Shown piece by piece: positions 57,817 to 64,000 of a stretch of DNA of 64,000 nucleotides. The translations under genes were made by a program, and so were the position numbers. Positions within the stretch are counted from its first letter, which is position 1, and each line of letters begins with the position of its first letter. Source of the DNA: Streptomyces sp. TSRI0281 (GTDB lineage: Bacteria > Actinomycetota > Actinomycetes > Streptomycetales > Streptomycetaceae); contig NZ_LWLE01000012.1 in NCBI RefSeq assembly GCF_001905125.1, forward strand, positions 66,759 through 130,758, written 5' to 3'. The notes below the pieces were generated by a model, which did not search any database, was not told the DNA's origin, and saw only the letters and a program-made list of their open reading frames with translations.

Positions 57817-58740
57817 CTACTCCGTACGACGGCGGCGCTTGGCCGCGCGTACGGCGGCGGCGCCGATGAGGAGCACCAGGGCCCCGGTGGCGACGGCGGG
57901 CAGGTACGAGCCCACGTCGTGTCTCGCGTCCGCGGCGGGAGCCGCGTCAACGACCTGTGGGCTGGGAGCGGCCACGGCCGGGGCGCTGGACGACGGTGAC
58001 GGCGAGACGCTCCCGGAGGGGCTTGCCGAAGGTGAGGGGCTCGCCGACGCGGTGGGGCCGGGCGGCGGTGTCGTCGCGGGAGGGGCCGGGTCGGCCGGCG
58101 GCGGATTCTCCGGCTCGGGGCCGGTGTTGACGTCGCGCGGCAGGGGCGCCGCCGTACGGGTGTCCTCGGGGGCGGGTCCACCGGTCGGCCTGGTGTTCCT
58201 GGCGCGCAGCTGGTCGGGGGTGACGGTGGGCCTGCCCTCGGTGCCCTCGATGTCGGTGCCGCCGAAGATCCACAGATCGACGCTGCCGGGCTTCGGCTTG
58301 TAGAGCATCGCGCCGAGCCGACTGTACTCCCAGGTGTTCCGGCCGGGGTTCGCGTGCCAGTACGACCAGTACGCGGAGGCCGGCGGGGTCAGCACGCAGT
58401 CGTCCTGCTGGGGCGTCGGGTACTGCCTGCCGCCCTTGTAACCGCTGTATCCGATGCGGCAGATGAAGGCGGGGCCGTCGTGGCCGGTGCCGGTGGTGGC
58501 CCAGCCGCCCTGGTTGAGGAGCTCGTAGCCGGTGGTGGGGGTCGTCCCGCAGGAGCGGTAGACGGGACCGCCCCAGTGGCTGAAGTCCACGGCCAGCACG
58601 ACCCCGGAGGAGGTGGTGCACCTGCCCATCGGCTGCGGGGCCGCGGCTGCCGGGGCCGCGGTGGCGGCGAAGGCCGCCACCGTCAGCCCGAGCGCGGCGA
58701 CCGTACGGGCCAGGGCCCGCAGGAGTCGGTTGCCGCTCAT
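57817..58740 (-). CDS. Secreted, membrane-anchored four-cysteine-domain protein of the B12 operon
   Basis: A 307-residue protein: signal peptide (residues 1-34, ending AAAA), a domain of about 115 residues with four cysteines (GRC, RSC, FIC, DDC), a Ser/Pro linker of about 70 residues, a C-terminal membrane helix (LPAVATGALVLLIGAAAV) and a basic RRRR tail. The Cys domain recurs in the next protein with the same spacing and shared words: TTPTTGYELL, HDGPAFICRIG, WSYW and FGGTDI. Its beta-strand and WSYW layout recalls DUF4430 and the transcobalamin beta domain, suggesting it presents corrinoid to the transporter. The stop is four bases from the T component. Confidence 0.72.
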   Translation of the reverse strand: MSGNRLLRALARTVAALGLTVAAFAATAAPAAAAPQPMGRCTTSSGVVLAVDFSHWGGPVYRSCGTTPTTGYELLNQGGWATTGTGHDGPAFICRIGYSGYKGGRQYPTPQQDDCVLTPPASAYWSYWHANPGRNTWEYSRLGAMLYKPKPGSVDLWIFGGTDIEGTEGRPTVTPDQLRARNTRPTGGPAPEDTRTAAPLPRDVNTGPEPENPPPADPAPPATTPPPGPTASASPSPSASPSGSVSPSPSSSAPAVAAPSPQVVDAAPAADARHDVGSYLPAVATGALVLLIGAAAVRAAKRRRRTE

Positions 58741-61520
58741 GCCTCGCTCCCGGTGTTCTCGCGGCGGCGCCCGGCGGCGGCGCGGGTGAGGCCCCAGCCG
58801 CCGAGGGCCAGGACCAGGGCGGCGGCGGCGAGGCCGACGACCCGGGCACCGGTGGAGGCGAGGCTCCCGCCGCCCGAGCCGGAGGCGCCGCCCCCGGAGG
58901 AGCCCGCGCCCCCCGCGTCCTCGCCCGGGGTCACGATGACGGGCGAGCCGTTGCCGCCGGAGGAGGAACCGGCGGTCCCGCCGTTCGTCCCGCCGGATGT
59001 GCCGGGGACGGGCTCAGGGGTGGTGCCGTCGAGGTCACGGGTCAGCAGGCCGAAGGAGATCCCGGTGGCGCCGCCGACCGCCTGGGCGGAGGCGCGGACA
59101 TCGGAGCCCGGCTGGCCGCCCTTGGCGATGGTGAAGCCGCCGTCGCGGTTCTGCCGGCTCGCCAGGAACGTGCGGGCCCTGGCGATCTGCGCGCTGTACT
59201 TGGGCGCGTCCAGGGAGAGCCCCTGGATGGCGAGGGCGGCGGAGTTGACGGAGTTGCCGGAGGCGCCGGGGAACCCGCCGTCCACCTTCTGCTGGGTGGC
59301 GAGCCACGCGACGGCCTTGTCCGCGGCGGCCTGGGAGGCGGCATCGGGCAACAGGTCGATGGCCATGGCGGCCATGGCGGTGGAGTCGACCTCGGCATCG
59401 CTCGGCTCGCCGATCAGGCTGACCCAGGCGCCCGAGGGGGTCTGGAGGCTCTTGAGATAGGCGATCGGCCCGGCCGCGGCAGCCTTCTCACCCGCCCGGA
59501 GCTGCGCGATGACGCCGAGGGACTGGGAGAACACGGAAGTCGCGTAGGTGTAGTTGCCCTTCGCCGCGCACTCCTGGCGGGTCGAGGTCCTGGCGGCGCA
59601 GGTGCCCTTGGCGAGTGCGGCGATCAGGTCCTGGCCGCCGAAGTCGCGGGGGTCGCGTCCCACGGCCTCCGCGAGGAGGGCCGCCTTGCCGAGGGAGCCG
59701 CCGCTCGCGTACTTGGTGCCGATGAGCGTCCAGTCGTGGATGCCCCGGCCCTTGCCGTCCTTGCCGCCCTTGTCGAAGAAGTCGACGATGTTGCGCAGGG
59801 TGGCGTTGTCCGTCCCGGTGGCGGCGAGGGAGTAGGCGCCGTCGATGGTCATGCCGTAGTCGGCGTGGCCGGTGCCCGCGCCGGCCTCGTAGTAGCGGCC
59901 CCGGATCAGCCGGCTGGGGTCGGTGAGGTACGCCACGCCCTTCTTCAGATTGGGCCCGTCACCTGCCGGAGGCGTGGTCGGCGGGTCGGTCTTCCTGGTG
60001 GTGAGCGTGACGAGGTCGCTCCTGGCGCCGGCGACCGTGACCGGGGTGGTGGCGAAGAGACGCGATTCGGTGTCGTCCTCCTCGAAGCCGAAGCCGCCTC
60101 CGGGGAACTGGTGCTCGGAGAGCCAGGAGACGCCGGCATCCGCGAAGGCGGCGTCACCGAGGGCGCGCAGGGCCTGCGCCGCCCAGGCGGTGGAGGCCGG
60201 GCTGCCGGTGGTCATGTAGGAGGCGGAGGGCCAGGCCCCGGACGCCAGTTGGGACTTCTTGAGGTAGCCGCGGGCCTTCTGCACGGCGGCGTCGTGACCG
60301 CCGGCCCGCCCCAGGGCCAGGGCGATCAGACCGGTGGAGTTCGCGTCGCTGTCGCACCACCCGCCGGAGCGGATCAGGATGGAGGTGAAGCCGCCGTCCT
60401 CGCACTGGAGCCCGGTCAGTCGGTTCACGGCGCCGGCGGGGGGCGTCACACCGCCGTTCAGCAGGGCGATGACGGCCATGGCCTGTGCGTCGGACTGTCC
60501 CGTCGTGCGGAAGTCGCCCTTGGTGAGGCAGCCGTCGATCGTCTCGCCGTCGCCGATGTCGCGCGGACAGACGTAGGTGAGGAGGTCACCGAGGAGATCG
60601 TGCCCGCCGAAGGCACGGGGGTCCCTGCCGGTGGCCTCGGCGACCAGCGCGAGGCGGGCGGCGGCGGTGGCGTCGGGTATCCCGTCCTTGCCGGCGGGGT
60701 ACGCGTACGCGTCCGTCTGCGCGGGCGTGGCCAGGAAGTCGGCGATCCTGCGGGCCGCTCGGCTCTTGGCGTCGGTGGACGCCAGGGCGAACACGGCCTC
60801 GGTGGTGAGGAAGTAGTTCGGAGTGGTGGAGCCTTCGTCGACGACGCGCTTCCCGTCCGTCAGCTCTCCGGTGATCCAGCGGGTGGCGGCCGGAACGTCG
60901 ACCGATCCTGCGGGCACGTCGGGCGGGGCGGTCGGCACCGTCGGGTCGGGGGTGGAGCCGCCTGCGGCCCGGACGTCGTCGGGGGAGAAGGCCGGCTTGC
61001 CCTTGGTGCCGCCGATGTCGGTGCCGCCGAAGACCCAGGCGTCCACGTCGCCGGGCTCCGGGGTGCGCGCCATGGCGCCGAGCGGGCTGTAGGTCCAGTT
61101 CTTCTGGCCGGGGGAGGCGATCCAGTACGACCAGTACGCGGTGGCCTGCGGGGTGAGGACGCAGGCCTCCTTCTCCGGAGTGGGGTACCGCGTACCGGAG
61201 TCCTTGCCTATGCGGCAGATGAAGGCGGGGCCGTCGTGGGCGGTGCCCTCGGTCGTGAAGCCGCCCGTGTGCAGCAGTTCGTAGCCGGTCGTCGGGGTCG
61301 TGTCGCAGCCGCGCTCGACCTTGCCGCCGAAGGGACCGAAGTCCACGGCCACGATGGCGCCGGTGGTGGCCGTGCACTGCTCGATCGGTTCGGCACTGGC
61401 GGAGTCGGGGACTGTGAAGAAGGCCATGCCCGCACCGAGCGTCAGGAAGGACGCGGTCATGAGCGAGAGGAATCGTCGTCCCGTCCCCGACTGCCGTTTC
61501 GCCTGCTGTTCGGTCCCCAC
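58737..61520 (-). CDS. Surface protein: four-Cys domain, alpha/alpha toroid repeats, LAXTG sortase signal (putative cobalamin-binding)
   Basis: A 927-residue exported protein. The signal peptide runs about residues 1-46 (FLTLGAGMAFF, cleavage after SASA). Residues 47-165 are the four-Cys domain shared with the following gene. Residues 195-860 are helical repeats of prenyltransferase/squalene-cyclase type (STAWAAQALRAL, DGGFPGASGNSVNSAALAIQGL, DGGFTIAKG). A Gly/Ser linker leads to LASTG, a membrane helix and RRRENTG, the class E sortase signal. Vertebrate transcobalamin and intrinsic factor also pair an alpha6/alpha6 toroid with a small beta domain. With the riboswitch upstream, a cell-wall-anchored B12 trap is the best reading. 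GTG with GAGGGG five bases upstream is taken as start. Confidence 0.75.
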   Translation of the reverse strand: MGTEQQAKRQSGTGRRFLSLMTASFLTLGAGMAFFTVPDSASAEPIEQCTATTGAIVAVDFGPFGGKVERGCDTTPTTGYELLHTGGFTTEGTAHDGPAFICRIGKDSGTRYPTPEKEACVLTPQATAYWSYWIASPGQKNWTYSPLGAMARTPEPGDVDAWVFGGTDIGGTKGKPAFSPDDVRAAGGSTPDPTVPTAPPDVPAGSVDVPAATRWITGELTDGKRVVDEGSTTPNYFLTTEAVFALASTDAKSRAARRIADFLATPAQTDAYAYPAGKDGIPDATAAARLALVAEATGRDPRAFGGHDLLGDLLTYVCPRDIGDGETIDGCLTKGDFRTTGQSDAQAMAVIALLNGGVTPPAGAVNRLTGLQCEDGGFTSILIRSGGWCDSDANSTGLIALALGRAGGHDAAVQKARGYLKKSQLASGAWPSASYMTTGSPASTAWAAQALRALGDAAFADAGVSWLSEHQFPGGGFGFEEDDTESRLFATTPVTVAGARSDLVTLTTRKTDPPTTPPAGDGPNLKKGVAYLTDPSRLIRGRYYEAGAGTGHADYGMTIDGAYSLAATGTDNATLRNIVDFFDKGGKDGKGRGIHDWTLIGTKYASGGSLGKAALLAEAVGRDPRDFGGQDLIAALAKGTCAARTSTRQECAAKGNYTYATSVFSQSLGVIAQLRAGEKAAAAGPIAYLKSLQTPSGAWVSLIGEPSDAEVDSTAMAAMAIDLLPDAASQAAADKAVAWLATQQKVDGGFPGASGNSVNSAALAIQGLSLDAPKYSAQIARARTFLASRQNRDGGFTIAKGGQPGSDVRASAQAVGGATGISFGLLTRDLDGTTPEPVPGTSGGTNGGTAGSSSGGNGSPVIVTPGEDAGGAGSSGGGASGSGGGSLASTGARVVGLAAAALVLALGGWGLTRAAAGRRRENTGSEA

Positions 61521-61639
61521 CGCGGCCCCTCGTCTCTGCCGGGCGGCTGCGTGCGTGGCGATGTGCCCCCGCACGGCTTCCTTCGCCCCGGGGAGGCTGC
61601 GACGACCACACCGTAATCCGCGACGGCGCTCTTCGTACT

Positions 61640-61740
61640 TGTGGCCCAGCCCCAGGCATTCCGGCTCACCCGGGACGAGCCCGGGCCTACGGTTGCGGGT
61701 CAGCGCCGGAATTCGACCGGCTTCCCCTGGAGTTGAGCAG
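61640..61740 (-). ncRNA. Cobalamin riboswitch upstream of the ECF operon
   Basis: Read on the minus strand the core is complete: CCAGGGGAAGCCGGT, ATTCCGGCGCTGACCCGCAA, CCGTAGG, and GTGAGCCGGAATGCCTGG. It ends about 120 bases before the surface-protein start, leaving room for an expression platform. The whole operon should be switched off by cobalamin. Confidence 0.9.
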
Positions 61741-61879
61741 TTATCAGCCGGAGTGCAACACGGATTCCATGGACGCGTCAAGGTGGCACAGGATCGGGCG
61801 GACCGGCCCCGGATGCGTGCGGTCCGCATTCCGGTCCGGATGGCTGGCGGTCCCTTGACCACTCGGGTAGCGTCCTGGG

Positions 61880-61975
61880 CTGCCACTTGGGGGAATCCGG
61901 TGAGATGCCGGAGCTGACGCGCAGCGGTGTGGGACGGCGGGGGCCGTTTCCGAGCCCGAATGCCCAGACGGCGAT
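61880..61975 (+). ncRNA. Cobalamin riboswitch upstream of the divergent toroid gene
   Basis: On the plus strand: GGGGGAATCCGGTGAGATGC, CCGGAGCTGACGCGCAGCGG, then CCGAGCCCGAATGCCCAGAC, the order of a cobalamin aptamer. TAGCGT at 61868-61873 is a possible -10. The aptamer ends about 130 bases before the ATG. Confidence 0.87.
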
Positions 61976-62102
61976 GCAGTACAGGAAGCCGTACCACGCG
62001 TTCCGGACTACGGCCCTCCGACCAGGCTCAGCCGTGCCCCTACGGCGGTGACGTGCGGCCTGCGCAGGAGCAGCCGGGGTCCGCCGATTCCAGGAGCAGG
62101 AC

Positions 62103-63515
62103 ATGTCCCGTCCCCGTATCTCCCGCCGCCTCGCGCTCGCGGTGCCCGCAGCCCTGAGCGCGTTCGCGCTCACCTCGCTGCCCGCCTTCGCGACCTCGTC
62201 TCCCGCGCAGATCGCCACGTCCAGGGCGAACGGTGTCGCCTACCTCAAGTCGCTCCAGGCGGCCGACGGTTCGTACGCCGGTTCCGGCCTGTCCAACGAA
62301 TGGGCCTTCAGCACCTTCGCCGCCGCCGGCACCGCGGTCGTCGACGTCTACCCCGGCGGCGACACCACGAAGAACGCCCGGACCGTCTACCGGAACCTGC
62401 TGTCCACGGCGGGCTGGCCGTCCGCCGCCCCGGTGGTCACCGACTACGAGCGCGGCACGCTGAACGCGTACGCGGCCGGTATCGACCCCGCCCGGGTCTC
62501 GGCCTCGCGGAACCTCGTCGCGAACATCTACGCGTACTGGCAGACGGCCGAGGCCGGGTACTTCGGCCCGTCCGCCAACTTCAACGGGACCGTCTTCGCG
62601 GCCCTCGCGCTGCATGGTGCCAAGACCCAGGGCGGCGCGAACCGTATCCCGCAGGCGCTCACCGACTCGATGGTCACGCGTATCCGTGCCAACCAGCACG
62701 TCGACGGCGGCTGGACCTACAGCAAGGCCGAGGGCGACCCCACTGCCCTGAACGCTCCCAGTGACGTTGACATGACCGGCTCCGCGATGGCTGCCCTGTG
62801 CGTCTCCGGCGTGCCGAACACGGACGCGGACGTGGTGCAGGCGAAGAACTTCCTCAAGGGCAAGCTGATCGCGGGCACCGGTGCCTTCAACTCCATGTAC
62901 GGGGTCAACACCAGCTCCAACGGGTGGGGTGTCGCGGGCCTGAACGCCTGCGGCATCAACCCGCAGACCGGAGACTTCCTCACGTCGAGCGGCAAGACCC
63001 CGATCGACTTCCTGATCGCCAACCAGTACAACCCGGCGGGCGGCTTCAAGTACCAGCCGGCCGACACCGGCCCCTCCGCCTACTCCTCCATCGACGCTCT
63101 GCGGGGCGTCGTCGGCGGCGGTTTCACGACTGCCCCGCCGGTCCCGGTCACCCCTGGAGCCCCGCGGTGGGTCGCCCAGCCCACCTTCACCGCGGGCACC
63201 GCCACCACGTTGGCCCTCACCGTCGACGACGGCGCGGGGAACCTGAAGGTCTGCTCGGTGGCCTTCACACCCACCGGTACCACCACCACCCTCGGCGACG
63301 TCCTCAACGCCGCCGGCAGCGGGGCCACCCCGTCGGGATGCGTCACGAGCGTGACCCCCTCGTCGGGCACCGGCACCCTCACCGACATCAACGGCAAGGC
63401 CAACAGCGGCTCCAACACCTGGAAGGCCGGCGTCGACGGCTCCGCCTTCGCCGGTGCCGCCCGCAACAAGGTGATCAACGTGGGCGACACCATCGCCCTG
63501 CGCTGGGGCGCCTGA
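62103..63515 (+). CDS. Secreted alpha/alpha-toroid protein with C-terminal DUF4430-like domain (putative cobalamin-binding)
   Basis: A 470-residue exported protein: signal peptide ending LPAFA (residue 30), then a helical toroid region (about 35-335) with repeats such as ANGVAYLKSLQAADGSYAGS, MVTRIRANQHVDGGWTY and IDFLIANQYNPAGGFKY. A C-terminal beta domain (about 355-470) ends in TWKAGVDGSAFAG and INVGDTIALRWGA, resembling DUF4430. It has no membrane anchor, so it is released. Toroid plus small beta domain is the architecture of transcobalamin and intrinsic factor. The riboswitch upstream supports corrinoid binding. RefSeq-style naming would call it a prenyltransferase-repeat protein; enzymatic activity seems unlikely. 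CAGGAGCAG precedes the ATG. Confidence 0.78.
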   Translation: MSRPRISRRLALAVPAALSAFALTSLPAFATSSPAQIATSRANGVAYLKSLQAADGSYAGSGLSNEWAFSTFAAAGTAVVDVYPGGDTTKNARTVYRNLLSTAGWPSAAPVVTDYERGTLNAYAAGIDPARVSASRNLVANIYAYWQTAEAGYFGPSANFNGTVFAALALHGAKTQGGANRIPQALTDSMVTRIRANQHVDGGWTYSKAEGDPTALNAPSDVDMTGSAMAALCVSGVPNTDADVVQAKNFLKGKLIAGTGAFNSMYGVNTSSNGWGVAGLNACGINPQTGDFLTSSGKTPIDFLIANQYNPAGGFKYQPADTGPSAYSSIDALRGVVGGGFTTAPPVPVTPGAPRWVAQPTFTAGTATTLALTVDDGAGNLKVCSVAFTPTGTTTTLGDVLNAAGSGATPSGCVTSVTPSSGTGTLTDINGKANSGSNTWKAGVDGSAFAGAARNKVINVGDTIALRWGA

Positions 63516-63518
63516 TCC

Positions 63519-63561
63519 CGGTCCGGGTGTGGCCCCCCGCACAGGGGCCGCACCCGGACCG
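63519..63561. terminator. Strong bidirectional terminator after the toroid gene
   Basis: An 18-base stem with one G-U pair (CGGTCCGGGTGTGGCCCC and partner), seven-base loop, starting four bases after the stop and ending 13 bases before the convergent citrate-synthase-like stop. Confidence 0.85.
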
Positions 63562-63574
63562 GGCACGTCCGGTC

Positions 63575-64000
63575 TCACTCGGGGTCCGCGGCCCTGGCGT
63601 CCAGCCGGTCGGTGGCCTCCTGCATGATCGGCACACGGGAGTCCCCGTGCCCGTGGATCCGATGGCCGAAGTCCATGATCTTTCGCTTCTCCGCCAGCGC
63701 CGGGTCGAGCCACGACCCCGCGTGTCCCGGGTCGCCGATCTCCCGCAGCATGTGCATCACCGCCTCGTCGGCCCCACTGTGCGGCGGGCCCTTCAGCGCA
63801 CCGATCGCCGCCGTCACGGCGCCGAAGCACATCTGGAAGAAGGTCTCGGTGCACCCGAGCTCCGGATCCGGCTGGATGGGGTCCTGCCCCAGCCGATGCC
63901 GGAGACCGGCGGCGACCACCACCGGCAGCTCGGCGGTGGTTCGGTCGAGCGGACGCAGTGCCCGCTCCCGGGCCCGGAATCGCTCCAGCTGGACGGTATG
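63575..64000 (-). CDS. Citrate-synthase-like protein, partial and short at the C-terminus
   Basis: The frame is open to the window edge, so the N-terminus is missing; 141 codons are visible. Citrate synthase landmarks are IGALKGPPHSGADEAVMHML (the active His in GPLHGGAN-type sequence) and DFGHRIHGHGDSRVPIM (the GHR His). In normal enzymes about 100 more residues follow, including the catalytic Asp near NVDFYSG; here the protein stops 17 residues after DSRVPIM. It is therefore a truncated gene or a divergent non-catalytic member. No frameshifted continuation is seen before the terminator. Confidence 0.72.
   Translation of the reverse strand, partial: HTVQLERFRARERALRPLDRTTAELPVVVAAGLRHRLGQDPIQPDPELGCTETFFQMCFGAVTAAIGALKGPPHSGADEAVMHMLREIGDPGHAGSWLDPALAEKRKIMDFGHRIHGHGDSRVPIMQEATDRLDARAADPE

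Noticed and set aside
58737-61520. The large toroid protein as a terpene cyclase or prenyltransferase
   Set aside because: It is exported and sortase-tagged, shows no DxDD or zinc-site motifs that I could see, and is controlled by a cobalamin riboswitch.

Overview
The window is about 72% GC, with frequent GTG starts, four-base ATGA/GTGA gene overlaps, several apparently leaderless starts and a gene set (ergothioneine, sortase-E LAXTG surface protein, SigR-type thioredoxin promoter, ECF41 sigma factor, cobalamin-controlled cobalt uptake) typical of a Streptomyces chromosome. No rRNA, tRNA, replication origin or complete mobile element was recognised. The species cannot be named from the sequence.

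Layout. 0-5.9 kb: end of a succinate dehydrogenase/fumarate reductase operon (sdhA, sdhB), a short UvrA-like ATPase, a luciferase-like monooxygenase, a HAD phosphatase and dodecin. 6-9.3 kb: an orphan sugar-binding lipoprotein behind a DasR-like palindrome, then an OlsB-OlsA pair for ornithine lipid synthesis. 9.3-13.7 kb: the ergothioneine operon egtABCD, with a PARG-like macrodomain gene diverging from it. 14.7-18 kb: a PemK/MazF-like protein, a GH18 glycosidase, a LacI regulator and a small unknown protein. 18-22.3 kb: redox genes, namely thioredoxin with a SigR promoter, a flavin disulfide reductase, and an ECF41 sigma factor with its partner flavoprotein.

22.4-30.6 kb is a zinc-starvation island. 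Divergent operons encode cysteine-poor (zinc-independent) paralogues of L33, L31, S18, L28 and S14 plus a CobW-like protein with a degenerate P-loop, around a Zur-like box. Next come a histidine-rich protein and a compact set of PLP enzymes (Y4yA-type decarboxylase, cysteine-synthase/rhodanese fusion, class V aminotransferase) with a methyltransferase. Palindromes resembling Zur boxes lie in and before this set, which looks like a small metallophore pathway of unknown product.

30.7-34.3 kb holds an uncharacterised flavoprotein operon with an operator inside its promoter, plus an orphan gene. 34.9-39.9 kb: an inositol-monophosphatase homologue with an altered metal site, a MraY-like membrane transferase, a phosphopantetheinyl transferase coupled to a PptH-like hydrolase, and a degenerate histidine phosphatase. 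40-41.2 kb: a cobalamin riboswitch driving cbtBA. 41.3-45.6 kb: two short-chain dehydrogenases with a TetR regulator, a TPR protein and a pirin. 45.6-46.9 kb is gene-poor and ends with a solitary type I-E CRISPR repeat. 47.5-54 kb: an iron-siderophore uptake system (two FecCD permeases, a binding lipoprotein, a heterodimeric ABC transporter) divided by an iron box.

54.1-63.5 kb is the most striking locus. An ECF transporter (S, duplicated ATPase, T) is co-transcribed with two secreted proteins that share a four-cysteine domain. One of these carries a long alpha/alpha-toroid region and a LAXTG sortase signal. A third secreted toroid protein is transcribed divergently. Back-to-back cobalamin riboswitches control the two sides. 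Together they suggest a surface-anchored, transcobalamin-like vitamin B12 capture and import system. The window ends in a C-terminally short citrate-synthase-like gene.
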